DNA from: Pseudomonas synxantha BG33R
GTDB lineage: Bacteria; Pseudomonadota; Gammaproteobacteria; Pseudomonadales; Pseudomonadaceae
NCBI RefSeq assembly: GCF_000263715.2
Contig: NZ_CM001514.1
Coordinates: 4,529,674-4,593,673, forward strand
Length of the DNA: 64,000 bases
Direction of reading: 5' to 3'
The notes beneath the pieces are model-generated. The model was not told the origin of the DNA and did no database searches. It saw only the letters and a list, made by a program, of their open reading frames with translations. Shown piece by piece: positions 8,434-17,747 of the stretch (the first letter of the stretch is position 1; each line of letters opens with the position of its first letter). The position numbers and the translations under genes were made by a program.

Positions 8434-10143
8434 TTACAGCGGGTCTTTTCGGCGATAGGGGAATACGTCGATAACCTTGCCGGCGCGAATCGCGTCCTGC
8501 AGGCCCTTCCAGTAATCGGCGTTGTACAGCTCGCCATGCAGCTCATCGAACAACCTGCGTTGCCCGGCGTCGGCAAACAGGAACGGCGGGAACTCTTCGG
8601 GGAACACATCCAGCGGGCCGATTGAGTACCAGGGCTCTGAGGCCATTTCGTCCTCGGGGGTGCGCGGTGCGGGAATATGGCGGAAGTTGGCTTCGGTCAG
8701 AAAGCAGATTTCATCGTAGTCGTAGAACACCACGCGGCCATGACGGGTGACGCCGAAGTTTTTCAGCAGCATGTCGCCGGGGAAGATATTCGCCGCCGCC
8801 AGTTGCTTGATTGCCAGGCCGTAGTCTTCCAGGGCTTCGCGCACCTGGGCGGGGTTGGCGTTGTCGAGGTAGAGGTTGAGCGGGATCATGCGCCGCTCGG
8901 TCCAGCAGTGGCGGATCAGCACGCTGTCGCCTTCCACTTCGACCGTGCCGGCCGCGACTTCCAGCAGCTCGGCCAGGCACTCGGGCTCGAACTTGCTCAA
9001 GGGGAAACGGAAGTCGGCGAATTCCTGGGTGTCAGCCATGCGCCCTACCCGGTCGACACTTTTAACCAGCCGGTACTTCTCGATCACCGTGGCGCGGTTG
9101 ACGTTTTTCGACGGTGAAAAACGGTCCTTGATGATCTTGAACACGGTGTTGAATCCCGGCAGCGTGAACACGCTCATGACCATGCCGCGCACGCCGGGGG
9201 CCATGATGAACTGATCGTCGGTGGTGGCCAGGTGGTTGATGAGTGCGCGGTAGAATTCGGACTTGCCGTGCTTGTAGAAACCAATGGAGGTGTACAGCTC
9301 GGCAATGTGCTTGCCCGGCAGGATGCGCTTGAGAAAACCGATGAATTCGGCAGGTACCGGTACGTCGACCATGAAATAGGAGCGGGTGAACGAAAAGATG
9401 ATCGACACGTCGGCTTCGTCGGTGATCAACGCATCGATCTGGATGCCGCGCCCTTCGCGGTGCAGCAGCGGGATGACCAACGGCCACTGTTCGTCGCGGG
9501 TATAAATGCGCCCCACGAGATAGGCGCCTTTGTTGCGGTAGAGCACGGAGGAAAACAGCTCGACCTTGAGGTCCGGGTCCTTGCACACCCAATCCGGCAG
9601 GTTTTCCCGCAGTTGGGCTTCGAGGCGACGCAGGTCGGCAGGAAGGTCGGCGTAAGGCTCGCTGAAGCTGTAGTCAGAGAAAATCTGCGCCAGCATGTCT
9701 GATATTTTACCGGCCGGCGTGTAGACCCGGGTTTGCGCCGCCCGCGCCCGGCGCAGGCTCGGCCGGGTGGTGTGGATGAACATGCAGCCGTCGCTGATCA
9801 GGTCATGGCTGAACAGGCCGCAGAAGATCGAGTTGTACCAGGTCTCGGACAATTCATCGTCAAAGCGCAGGTCGATCAGGCCGATATACGCGCTTTTCAC
9901 CAGGGGCCACAGCTCGATGTCCTGCAGCGCACCCGCTTCGAAACCGGCGCGCAGGCGGGCAGTGACCTCGGCAACTTTCTCTTCATACAGGTTGATGCGT
10001 GCCGCAGACGCCGCCTGCCCTTGCTGCCACTGGGCCTTCTCGAAACGCTCGCGGGCCCCATCGGTGATCTGGCGAAAGTGCTCACGGTAATCGTCGAAAC
10101 CGTCGAGGATCATCCGGGCGATAGCGAGGGCGGGCTGCGACAT
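8434..10143 (-). CDS. aceK: Isocitrate dehydrogenase kinase/phosphatase
   Basis: The 569-residue bifunctional enzyme phosphorylates isocitrate dehydrogenase to divert carbon into the glyoxylate shunt and also reverses that modification. Family-typical blocks are visible, including [18 protein letters not shown] at the N-terminus, the kinase-like ATP region [22 protein letters not shown], and the metal/catalytic region ...[21 protein letters not shown]. It is encoded alone here rather than with aceBA, as usual in pseudomonads. Confidence 0.95.
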   Translation of the reverse strand: MSQPALAIARMILDGFDDYREHFRQITDGARERFEKAQWQQGQAASAARINLYEEKVAEVTARLRAGFEAGALQDIELWPLVKSAYIGLIDLRFDDELSETWYNSIFCGLFSHDLISDGCMFIHTTRPSLRRARAAQTRVYTPAGKISDMLAQIFSDYSFSEPYADLPADLRRLEAQLRENLPDWVCKDPDLKVELFSSVLYRNKGAYLVGRIYTRDEQWPLVIPLLHREGRGIQIDALITDEADVSIIFSFTRSYFMVDVPVPAEFIGFLKRILPGKHIAELYTSIGFYKHGKSEFYRALINHLATTDDQFIMAPGVRGMVMSVFTLPGFNTVFKIIKDRFSPSKNVNRATVIEKYRLVKSVDRVGRMADTQEFADFRFPLSKFEPECLAELLEVAAGTVEVEGDSVLIRHCWTERRMIPLNLYLDNANPAQVREALEDYGLAIKQLAAANIFPGDMLLKNFGVTRHGRVVFYDYDEICFLTEANFRHIPAPRTPEDEMASEPWYSIGPLDVFPEEFPPFLFADAGQRRLFDELHGELYNADYWKGLQDAIRAGKVIDVFPYRRKDPL

Positions 10144-10296
10144 GCGGAAAACCTCGAACGGGTAGCGGGAAGCTCAGAGCTTAGCCAGTGAACGCTGGCA
10201 GGAGAAGGAGGATTTTTCAGGCGCGGCTGTACTTAGCGATTGTGTCGGCCTGAGCGCTGGGCAACACTCCCCGCCTGATTGGCGTAGGAGTTTTCC

Positions 10297-11181
10297 GTGA
10301 GACCTGTTGACACCCTCTACTTGCTGGGATTGGCTGCCATCTGGGGCGCGAGTTTCCTGTTTATGCGCATCATCGCGCCGGAAATCGGCACCGTGCCGAC
10401 CGCATTTTTCCGCGTGTCGATCGCCGCCGCCGGGTTGCTGGCGATTCTGGCTATGCTGCGCGTGAGCTGGGATTTCCAGGGCAAGTTCAAGACCGTTTTG
10501 CTGTTGGGGGTGATCAACTCCGGGATCCCAGCGACCATGTACTCGGTGGCGGCCCAGGTACTGCCGGCGGGTTATTCGGCAATTTTCAACGCCACCACGC
10601 CGCTGATGGGCGTGCTGATTGGCGGGTTGTTTTTCAGCGAGCGCCTGACACCGTCGAAAATAGCGGGCGTTGCCTTGGGGCTGTTTGGCGTCGCTGTGCT
10701 CACGCGTGCGGGGCCAGTGGCCTTTGATCTGCAATTGTTGATGGGCGCGCTGGCGTGCCTGCTGGCAACCACCTGCTACGGGTTTGCCGGTTTCCTGGCA
10801 CGACGCTGGCTGGATCAGCGCGGCGGGCTGGACAGTCGCCTGTCGGCCTTGGGCAGTATGCTCGGCGCTACCTTGTTTCTATTGCCGCTCTTTGCCTACA
10901 GCGCCATCAGCCATCCACCGGCAAGTTGGGGCGGCTGGCAGGTGTGGGCGTCGCTGCTGGGCCTGGGGCTGGTGTGTACGGCGTTCGCCTACATTTTGTA
11001 CTTCCGCCTGCTGTCATCCATCGGCCCGGTCAAGTCGATGACCGTGACCTTTATGATTCCGCCGTTCGGCGTGCTGTGGGGGGCGTTGCTGTTGGATGAG
11101 CCGCTGTCCATGGCCCACCTGTATGGCGGGGTGCTGATTGCCGGGGCGTTGTGGTTGGTGCTGCGCCCGCAAAAACTATAG
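10297..11181 (+). CDS. EamA-family (DMT) transporter
   Basis: The 294-residue protein has about ten hydrophobic segments arranged as two EamA repeats (first half about 5-140, second about 150-290). It opens with LYLLGLAAIWGASFLFMRI, a family signature. It belongs to the drug/metabolite transporter superfamily and is probably an inner-membrane exporter of small metabolites or amino acids. The substrate is unknown. No regulator is adjacent. Confidence 0.85.
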   Translation: MRPVDTLYLLGLAAIWGASFLFMRIIAPEIGTVPTAFFRVSIAAAGLLAILAMLRVSWDFQGKFKTVLLLGVINSGIPATMYSVAAQVLPAGYSAIFNATTPLMGVLIGGLFFSERLTPSKIAGVALGLFGVAVLTRAGPVAFDLQLLMGALACLLATTCYGFAGFLARRWLDQRGGLDSRLSALGSMLGATLFLLPLFAYSAISHPPASWGGWQVWASLLGLGLVCTAFAYILYFRLLSSIGPVKSMTVTFMIPPFGVLWGALLLDEPLSMAHLYGGVLIAGALWLVLRPQKL

Positions 11182-11199
11182 GAGCGTCCCCCTGCTCCT

Positions 11200-11266
11200 G
11201 GGGGTGCTTCGCCCCCCAGCGCAAGCAAGCTTGCTCGCCACGGCAAGCTTGCTCCTACAGGGGGTT
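11200..11266. repeat. REP-type hairpins between convergent EamA genes
   Basis: The spacer between the two convergent transporter genes contains AGCAAGCTTGCTC and GGCAAGCTTGCTCCTACAG, self-complementary GAGCAAGCTTGCTC cores of REP elements. They could serve as shared transcription stops. Confidence 0.6.
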
Positions 11267-12125
11267 AGTGTTTACGGAATACAAACACCAAACCGACGAT
11301 GATCAGCGCCATGCCCAACAGGCTCAACAGCGCCAGGCGGTTGCCGAAGATCAGGTAGTCCATCACCGCCGTCACCGCCGGCACCAGATAGAACAAACTG
11401 GTGACATTCACCAGGTTGCCGCGGGCGATCAGCCGATACAGCAACAGCGTCGCCAGCACCGACACCACCAACCCCATCCACAGCACCGGCAGATAAAAGC
11501 CCGCATCATGCTCAAAGTGAAATGGCTGGAACGGCACGAACACCGCACACAACAGCATCCCGGCCAGGTATTGCAGCGGCAATGTGCCCAAGGGGTTGTC
11601 GGTGATGCGCTTTTGCATGATCGAGCCGAACGTCATGCTCGCCAGCGCCAGCAGCCCGAAGAGCATCCCGGCCAGGGACATGCCCGCCAGCCCGATGCCC
11701 TGGTACACCACCATGATCAACCCGGCCAGGCCCAACCCCAGGCCGAACAGCCGGCGTAACGAGCGCTGACGCTCCATCAGCACCACGGTGAGGATCGGCT
11801 GGACGCCCATGATGGTCGCCATCACTCCGGGGGTGACTTTGAGGTCCAGGGCCAGCAGATAGAAAATCTGGTAGGCCCCCAACAACACCATGCCCGTCGC
11901 CGCCGCATACAGCATGGGCTTGCCGGGACGTGGCAGCTTCAACTTGAGGATCGGCACCAGCACCACCAACCCCACCAGGGCGATGGCAAAGCGGATCAGC
12001 AGAAAGGCAAAGGGCGAAGCATGGGCCAGGCCCAACTTGGAGAAGATCGCCCCGCTGCTCCACAGCAAGACAAACAAGCTCGTCGAGGCCGCCGCGGCCA
12101 CGGATTGTTTCGAAAGAACAGACAT
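11265..12125 (-). CDS. EamA-family (DMT) transporter
   Basis: The 286-residue membrane protein has ten predicted helices in two EamA repeats. It starts MSVLSKQSVAAAASTSLFVLLWSSGAIFSKLGL, with AGGTGGT upstream. It faces the other EamA gene convergently. The two are not close copies: the N-terminal signature here is LWSSGAIFSKLGL versus IWGASFLFMRI. Inner-membrane metabolite export is the family role; the substrate cannot be deduced. Confidence 0.85.
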   Translation of the reverse strand: MSVLSKQSVAAAASTSLFVLLWSSGAIFSKLGLAHASPFAFLLIRFAIALVGLVVLVPILKLKLPRPGKPMLYAAATGMVLLGAYQIFYLLALDLKVTPGVMATIMGVQPILTVVLMERQRSLRRLFGLGLGLAGLIMVVYQGIGLAGMSLAGMLFGLLALASMTFGSIMQKRITDNPLGTLPLQYLAGMLLCAVFVPFQPFHFEHDAGFYLPVLWMGLVVSVLATLLLYRLIARGNLVNVTSLFYLVPAVTAVMDYLIFGNRLALLSLLGMALIIVGLVFVFRKH

Positions 12126-12545
12126 GAGTTACCACCTGTTATCAGGCAAAAAAGCCGATTCAGTAAGGACTGAATTTCAGTAGGTTTTTTTCAGGCAGGC
12201 ACAGGGCAACAGCAAACAGCTGATCAGCCCGAAATGCCAACGCCCGGCGGTGATACGACTGCGTACACCGGCGTGCTACTGACAGGTGGGGGGTAGTGAC
12301 TGATCTGCGCAGGCTGCTTTGCGCCGCACGGCACGACCACAGCGTTGACCGCTGAATCGACTACCGCTATGCGCTGGGAAGCTGGCATGTGCTGATCTTT
12401 TGAAGGGAGAAAGACGCGACGACTATAACCAGCCGCAAACATACTTTGCAATCCTTTCCCCCTTGCCTCGTACGTGGAGGCGTTTTCATGCCCTCGAACC
12501 AGACCACTCGCTATAATGCCGCCCTGTTTTTGTTAAGGATTTCAC
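12126..12545. other. Intergenic region, no confident gene
   Basis: About 420 bases between divergent genes. A 75-codon reverse ORF is present but has no family resemblance and no good start. A TATAAT at 12512-12517, about 30 bases before the protease gene, is a plausible -10 element for it, though the -35 is poor. Confidence 0.4.
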
Positions 12546-13337
12546 ATGATTGCTCTGCCCTGGCTGTACCTCACACTACTTTGCATTGGCTATGTCACGG
12601 CCTTGATCTACGGCCAACTGGGCATACTGGCGGCGGTGTCAGTAGCACTGTTGCTGGTGGCCGGCTACGCCGTACGCCAGCAACGCACTCCTTGGGCACG
12701 CTACCTGGGCCACGGCTTGTTTATCGTCCTGGCTCTGGGGCTGGCGATGCACTGGCTGCCGGGTTTCTACAATGGCCGAGGTATTGCGCCCCAGCGTTTC
12801 ACTCCGGACTCGGTGCCCTTCTCGATGTACCTGAACCAGGACAAACCCCTGATCGGCTTCTGGCTGTTGCTGGCCTGCCCGTGGATTGTGGCGCGACGCT
12901 CATTGCGCCTGTCGATCTGCGTCACCACCCTGGCACTGACCCTGACCGCCATCGCTGCCCTGGGTGGCGCGGCCCTGATGGGGATGATCAGTTGGGCCCC
13001 CAAATGGCCGGACCAGGCATGGCTGTGGGTGCTCAATAACCTGCTGCTGGTGACGCTGGTGGAGGAAGCGCTGTTTCGTGGCTATGTTCAGGGTGGCCTG
13101 AGCCAGCGTTTCAAACACCTGCCCTACGGCGAGAACCTCGCGCTGCTGCTGGCCTCGCTGTTATTCGGCCTGGCGCATTTTGGTGCGGGTTGGCAGTGGG
13201 TAATGCTGGCGAGTATTGCCGGGGTCGGTTACGGCCTGGCGTATCGCTTTGGCGGGCTGGGCGCAGCGATTGCCACGCACTTTGGCTTGAATCTGCTGCA
13301 CTTCGGGCTGTTCACCTACCCGATGCTGGCCGGCTGA
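12546..13337 (+). CDS. CPBP-family intramembrane glutamic endopeptidase
   Basis: The 263-residue polytopic protein carries the CPBP/ABI catalytic motifs: LVEEALFRGYVQG (EExxxR, about residue 173), FGLAHFGAGW and HFGLNLLHFG. These supply the Glu and His residues that activate water within the membrane. Roughly seven to eight hydrophobic segments are present. AAGGATTTCAC precedes the ATG. In bacteria such proteins are intramembrane proteases, some linked to bacteriocin self-immunity or stress. The substrate is not known. Confidence 0.85.
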   Translation: MIALPWLYLTLLCIGYVTALIYGQLGILAAVSVALLLVAGYAVRQQRTPWARYLGHGLFIVLALGLAMHWLPGFYNGRGIAPQRFTPDSVPFSMYLNQDKPLIGFWLLLACPWIVARRSLRLSICVTTLALTLTAIAALGGAALMGMISWAPKWPDQAWLWVLNNLLLVTLVEEALFRGYVQGGLSQRFKHLPYGENLALLLASLLFGLAHFGAGWQWVMLASIAGVGYGLAYRFGGLGAAIATHFGLNLLHFGLFTYPMLAG

Positions 13338-13351
13338 GCCTTTCTTACTGT

Positions 13352-13402
13352 AGGAGCGAGCTGTTGTGGCGAGGGAGCTTGCTCCCTCGCCACAGCCAGC
13401 CC
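13352..13402. repeat. REP-type palindrome
   Basis: TGTGGCGAGGGAGC and GCTCCCTCGCCACA form a 14-bp perfect inverted repeat just downstream of the CPBP gene. The same arm is reused at 20946-21045 and near 59310-59338. Confidence 0.75.
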
Positions 13403-13488
13403 ACTGCTCCCAGGATTGTTGCAAAAATAAGTTAAATAAATGCCCGCCATGGCCGATACCCCCTGAAAGCCTTGCGGATTGAACAATC

Positions 13489-15054
13489 ATGCGTAATAAC
13501 CAACCCGTTACCCAGCGCGAACGTACCTTCCCCGCTCAGCAACGGTTGATCTCCACCACAGATGCCAAGGGTGTCATTACCTACTGCAACGACGCGTTTG
13601 TCGAAATCAGTGGGTTCACCCGCGACGAACTGATCCGTGCCCCGCACAACCTGGTGCGCCACCCGGATGTGCCCTCGGCCGTGTTCGCGCACATGTGGTC
13701 CACGCTCAAACAAGGCTTGCCATGGATGGGCATTGTCAAGAATCGCTGCAAGACCGGTGACCATTACTGGGTTAACGCCTATGTGACTCCGGTGTTCGAC
13801 GGCAACCAGGTGATCGGCTACGAATCGGTGCGCATCAAGCCCACCGCCGAGCAGATCCGCCGGGCCGAGGCGCTCTATCAACGCATCAACCAGGGCAAGT
13901 CGGCCATCCCCCAGCGCGACAAATGGCTGCCGGTGCTACAGGACTGGCTGCCGTTTATCCTGGTCAGCCAACTGAGCTTTATGATCGGCGCCACCCTCAC
14001 CTCCCAGTGGGGCTTTGCCCTGGCGGCAGCGCTGTCGGTGCCGTTGGGCCTGCTGGGCCTGAGCTGGCAGCAGCGCGGCCTCAAGCGCTTGCTGCGCCTG
14101 GCCGAGCAGACCACCTCCGATCCGTTGATCGCGCAGATGTACACCGACAGCCGTGGCGCCCAGGCCCGACTGGAAATGTCGATCCTCAGCCAGGAAGCGC
14201 GTCTGAAGACCTGTCTTACACGCTTGCAGGACACCGCCGAACACCTCAACGACCAGGCGGCGCGCTCCAACACCCTGGCGCACAACAGCTCCAGCGGCCT
14301 GGAACGCCAGCGCGTGGAGACCGAACAGGTGGCCACTGCGGTCAACCAGATGGCCGCGACCACCCAGGAAGTCGCCAGCCATGTGCAGCGCACCGCCGAT
14401 GCCACCCAGGAAGCCAACCGCCTGACCGGTCGCGGCCGCGATATCGCCGGGGAAACCCGCGAGGCGATTCAGCGGCTGTCGGTTGCGGTGGGCGAGACGG
14501 GTGTGACCGTCACCCAACTGGCCAAGGACAGCGATGAAATCGGCGGCGTGGTCGATGTGATCAAAGGCATCGCCGACCAGACCAACCTGCTGGCGCTCAA
14601 TGCCGCTATCGAAGCCGCGCGGGCCGGTGAGATGGGCCGTGGATTTGCAGTGGTCGCCGATGAAGTGCGCCAACTGGCACAGCGTACGGCCGAATCCACC
14701 GGGCAGATCCATACCCTGATCGCCAAGCTGCAACACACGGCGGCTGCAGCTGTGCAAACCATGGACGCCGGGCATCGCCAGGCTGAAGAGGGTGTGGCGC
14801 GGGTGATGGAAGCGGATCAGGCGTTGGTGGGCATCAGTGAGGCGGTGGCCAATATCACCGACATGACCACCCAGATTGCCGCTGCTACCGAAGAGCAAAG
14901 CGCCGTGGCCGAGGAGATCAGCCGCAATATCAGCACCATTGCGCTGTTGGCGGATCAGACTTCAGAGCAGGCCATGAACTCGGCGCAGTTGAGTGAAGAG
15001 CTGACTCATACGGCGAATACTCAGTACTCGCTGGTGGAGCGTTTTAACCGGTAG
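13489..15054 (+). CDS. aer: Aerotaxis receptor Aer-type methyl-accepting chemotaxis protein
   Basis: The 521-residue receptor has an N-terminal PAS domain (about 10-120, [26 protein letters not shown]...NLVRHPDVP...[13 protein letters not shown]) that would bind FAD as in E. coli Aer. A hydrophobic membrane anchor follows (about 145-195), then HAMP-like and signalling regions with the conserved hairpin tip [38 protein letters not shown] (about 363-400). It has no periplasmic ligand domain, consistent with sensing of internal redox or energy state. Pseudomonads often carry several Aer paralogues, so which one this is remains open. Confidence 0.9.
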   Translation: MRNNQPVTQRERTFPAQQRLISTTDAKGVITYCNDAFVEISGFTRDELIRAPHNLVRHPDVPSAVFAHMWSTLKQGLPWMGIVKNRCKTGDHYWVNAYVTPVFDGNQVIGYESVRIKPTAEQIRRAEALYQRINQGKSAIPQRDKWLPVLQDWLPFILVSQLSFMIGATLTSQWGFALAAALSVPLGLLGLSWQQRGLKRLLRLAEQTTSDPLIAQMYTDSRGAQARLEMSILSQEARLKTCLTRLQDTAEHLNDQAARSNTLAHNSSSGLERQRVETEQVATAVNQMAATTQEVASHVQRTADATQEANRLTGRGRDIAGETREAIQRLSVAVGETGVTVTQLAKDSDEIGGVVDVIKGIADQTNLLALNAAIEAARAGEMGRGFAVVADEVRQLAQRTAESTGQIHTLIAKLQHTAAAAVQTMDAGHRQAEEGVARVMEADQALVGISEAVANITDMTTQIAAATEEQSAVAEEISRNISTIALLADQTSEQAMNSAQLSEELTHTANTQYSLVERFNR

Positions 15055-15121
15055 ACCCGCTATCGGGGCAAGCCCCCGATAGACATAGGTATCTACACAA
15101 CTTCTGGTATGGCGCTGTACC

Positions 15122-15157
15122 TGTGGGAGGGGCGGTGCGACGATTCGACTTGCTCCC
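15122..15157. repeat. 36-bp repeat identical to 4334-4369
   Basis: Exact second copy of the sequence downstream of hrpA, but here the closing arm CTCCCACA is missing and the sequence runs into GATGGCGGCC. It is a half of the REP-like hairpin. Confidence 0.75.
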
Positions 15158-15372
15158 GATGGCGGCCTCAGGGCCGACCAGGATTTCGGATCCGACCGAG
15201 TACATAGCCATTCCTGCGGCAACGGAAGCTATTGGTTCCGCCCTGACGGCGGCTCACTTTGCAAAAGCCGGGATGCCGGCCCAGGCCAAAGTAAGCAAAC
15301 GCTCTTGCCCCACCACTCGGCACCTCGCTTAGGCTCGGTGTGCCCGTAATCCGCCATGGAACAGGCGCCGAG

Positions 15373-15455
15373 AAACCCAGCCACTTGCACCGCCGCAGCC
15401 TCCAAATGCTGCTCATGACTGAACCCGAACGCCTTCAATGGCTTCAAGTCATGAT
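15373..15455 (-). pseudogene. Diverged 3'-end remnant of the alpha/beta hydrolase gene
   Basis: On the reverse strand this stretch encodes [25 protein letters not shown], matching the C-terminus [25 protein letters not shown] of the intact hydrolase at 16982-17668. Base identity is about 80% without gaps. No 5' part is present. It is evidently a displaced 3' end, separated from the intact copy by two unknown genes. Confidence 0.8.
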
Positions 15456-15692
15456 CCTGAAGCGCATATTATCAACGGCCATATACACTCGAACGACCTA
15501 TCACCAAACAGTCTATCAAACTGTCATTATTCACAGGTTACCGCCCCCTCTCTGCGCTCTTACTCTACGGCATCACGCCAAAAAGAGTAAAAGCCCATGT
15601 CTCAGTCGTCACTGAAACCACTCTCTAGGACAATCGGCCACGTACAATTGAGAGAAAAACAACACGGAACAACCCCACTGAAAGGTTGGGCC

Positions 15693-16418
15693 ATGCCAAT
15701 ACATCAGTCACACGACAATCAATATTGCATGAAGATAACACTTCAGGGTCCAGACACCCGACACTCATTACTATTGAAAAGCCCCTTTCCCCCTCAAACA
15801 CTCAAGCAAAATCCTGACCGCTTCGAATACATCCACATCCTGCACACAAATAATAATTGCGCGGAGACTGAGGAGCACTTGGGACTGCCAGGCGAATTCA
15901 AGATAAACATTGACGAAATGACTGGCCGGACAACGCTAGACTTCGTATGCAGCATCATCGAGAAACAATCAGGATTACGTGAAATCAAAGGCCGCTGCGA
16001 GTGGAGTGGAGAAACTACCACATCGCAAATTTCTGCAGTTTTCCGCTGGAAAGAGGGAGACATCCAATATGAATCAGAAGGTTGGCTATTCTACAGTGAG
16101 CAGCCCAACGGAGGTGGCGCATGGTATCTAGTCGGCGAAGAGGGACAACCGGACACACATGATTACCGTGATTGGGCAATCATAATTTATAGCAACGATG
16201 AAAACGCAACGATCACTGATAAAACCTTTGTGCACCTTGACGGAAAGTCAAACTTTTTCTACTCCCCCTATTTTGGAGGTGGTTACGAAGGTGAATACAA
16301 CATCACCCTCACATTGACTCAAGATCCTCTGCAATGTAAAGCCGTCTTCCAGCACACAATCAGGGACGTTGTAAGTATGACTCATGGTAATTTTTATACT
16401 GCGCCCTCCGAAAACTGA
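15693..16418 (+). CDS. Hypothetical protein, AT-richer than surroundings
   Basis: The 241-residue product starts at ATG 15693 with AAAGG 7 bases upstream. An in-frame ATG at 15597 would add 32 residues but has a weak binding site. It has no signal peptide or membrane segment. The sequence is rich in aromatic and polar residues with alternating strand-like character (GGGYEGEYNITLTLTQ near residue 200), suggesting a beta-rich soluble fold. I do not recognise the family. It is followed 49 bases later by a smaller gene with a similar GEY...FTL ending. Both lie between the intact and displaced 3' ends of the hydrolase gene and have lower GC than neighbours, which points to acquisition. Confidence 0.6.
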   Translation: MPIHQSHDNQYCMKITLQGPDTRHSLLLKSPFPPQTLKQNPDRFEYIHILHTNNNCAETEEHLGLPGEFKINIDEMTGRTTLDFVCSIIEKQSGLREIKGRCEWSGETTTSQISAVFRWKEGDIQYESEGWLFYSEQPNGGGAWYLVGEEGQPDTHDYRDWAIIIYSNDENATITDKTFVHLDGKSNFFYSPYFGGGYEGEYNITLTLTQDPLQCKAVFQHTIRDVVSMTHGNFYTAPSEN

Positions 16419-16467
16419 AAACCGATTTAAAAATCAATCCCTCAACTTCTATGAGAAGGACTAGACG

Positions 16468-16920
16468 ATGAACGGAGAATATATTTTCTTCCCTGATGCT
16501 GCCAAACGCCAAAACACTGACAATGAATTTAATTGGACAGTGAACGGTTCCCCCGTCGTCATAACTGCGGAACAAACTGTATTTGGCCATTTAACACATG
16601 AGAAATTATGGTTATTCATGGGATCAGTAGGACATACCAGTCAAAGAAACTTATTTGCGTTTCAATTTTTCATTCCCTATATAGATGAAAACCCGATAGA
16701 CACGATCTATGAACTGGGCAGCCTGTTCAAGTATCACCACAGCATCGCGGGCCCTGCTGGGCAACCTGGAATCAGAGTTGTCAGCGCAGTCCGCGCAGAA
16801 CTTGCCATCAAGCTTAATCCGGCTGAAGGCACCGCCAGCGGCACCTTCAATGCCACTTTCAGCGGCGAGTACAGCGCTCTCCATCCACAGGGAAGCTTCA
16901 CATTAATCAAGGATCGCTAA
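16468..16920 (+). CDS. Hypothetical protein, partner of the preceding gene
   Basis: The 150-residue product has AGAAGGA 7 bases before the ATG. It is soluble by composition and predicted beta-rich. Its closing motif FNATFSGEYSALHPQGSFTLIKD recalls GGGYEGEYNITLTL of the upstream product, so the two may share a fold. No known domain is recognised. Same strand and close spacing suggest one transcription unit with the preceding gene. Confidence 0.6.
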   Translation: MNGEYIFFPDAAKRQNTDNEFNWTVNGSPVVITAEQTVFGHLTHEKLWLFMGSVGHTSQRNLFAFQFFIPYIDENPIDTIYELGSLFKYHHSIAGPAGQPGIRVVSAVRAELAIKLNPAEGTASGTFNATFSGEYSALHPQGSFTLIKDR

Positions 16921-16981
16921 GGTGTGCACCTCACAAGAAGTGCTCCCCGGATGCCCCTAGACCACAGAGCGCCGCGAAGCG

Positions 16982-17668
16982 TCAGCCTAGAAATCCTGAC
17001 GCTTTGACGGCCGCAGTCTCCAAATGCTGCTCATGACTGAAGCCCGACGCCTTCAACGGCTTCAAATCATGATCCCCCGCCACCAGCCACATCAGCTCGA
17101 TGTTCGGCGACAAGTCATACCCCTCAACCGCCGCTCGATTGCCTAGCGCATCGCGCTCACCCTGCACAATCAACGTCGGCGTCTTCAACCCGGCCAGATG
17201 CTCGACCCGTGGTTTCTCCGGTTTACCCACTGCATAGAAGGGATAACCCAGGCACACCAGCCCGTCAGCACCCAACTCATCGGCCAAAAGACTCGCCATC
17301 CGCCCGCCCATGGACTTGCCGCCAACTGCCAGTTTCCCAGCGACATGACGTCGCACCTCGCCATACACCTCACGCCACGCCTCCAGCAGTTTCGGCGCCG
17401 GATTCGGCGGGCGCTTGCCGCCATCCACACGGCGCTGGGCCATGTACGGGAACTCGAAGCGCAACACGCTCACGCCATGCCCGGCAAGGCGTGCCGCCAT
17501 GTCGTTCATGAACGCCGAGTCCATCGGTGCCCCGGCGCCGTGGGCCAGGATCAGCGTGACCGGCTCGCCCGAAGCCGTGCCCGTGGCGGCATCCCACAGC
17601 CAGCCGCGTTCACGCACACACTGCGCCCATTGATCCCCGTCAATACTGGCCTTGTGCTCTTTGCCCAT
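16982..17668 (-). CDS. Alpha/beta-hydrolase (dienelactone-hydrolase-like / KANL3-Tex30 type)
   Basis: The 228-residue hydrolase has the nucleophile elbow [11 protein letters not shown] (Ser about residue 107), the oxyanion region [13 protein letters not shown], an acid in VQGERDALG, and a catalytic His in GDHDLKPL near the C-terminus. The start is ATG 17668 with GAGGC upstream. A long hydrophobic strand before HGAG is typical. The substrate is unknown. The gene diverges from ccoN1 across 79 bases. Its 3' end exists a second time as a remnant at 15373-15455. Confidence 0.85.
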   Translation of the reverse strand: MGKEHKASIDGDQWAQCVRERGWLWDAATGTASGEPVTLILAHGAGAPMDSAFMNDMAARLAGHGVSVLRFEFPYMAQRRVDGGKRPPNPAPKLLEAWREVYGEVRRHVAGKLAVGGKSMGGRMASLLADELGADGLVCLGYPFYAVGKPEKPRVEHLAGLKTPTLIVQGERDALGNRAAVEGYDLSPNIELMWLVAGDHDLKPLKASGFSHEQHLETAAVKASGFLG

Positions 17669-17705
17669 GCTTGCCTCGCTTTTTAGTCTGCCTATAACTC
17701 CAGCC

Positions 17706-17720
17706 CAAGTGCCGCACTTG
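17706..17720. promoter_or_regulatory. Palindrome upstream of ccoN1
   Basis: CAAGTG-CCG-CACTTG is a perfect 6-bp-arm palindrome, itself nested inside CCCAAG...CTTGGG (17704-17726), within the short spacer between the hydrolase and ccoN1. It could be an operator or a small hairpin in the leader. No known factor is matched. Confidence 0.35.
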
Positions 17721-17747
17721 CTTGGGTTGAACCGTGGATGGGGAACC

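Larger units (their letters stand above)
15055..15596. other. Intergenic: repeat plus orphan 3' end of hydrolase gene
   Basis: This spacer holds the 36-bp repeat copy at 15122-15157 and a common Pseudomonas extragenic segment (about 15230-15360, reading CAAAGTGAGCCGCC on the reverse strand). It also holds a remnant of the alpha/beta hydrolase 3' end at about 15373-15455. I see no intact gene. Confidence 0.6.

Noticed and set aside
12224..12451. 75-codon reverse ORF between EamA and CPBP genes
   Set aside because: No ribosome binding site, no family resemblance and poor composition.
15229..15447. Reverse ORF of 72 codons downstream of aer
   Set aside because: Its first part is the hydrolase 3' remnant and the rest is a common extragenic Pseudomonas sequence; it is not a gene.
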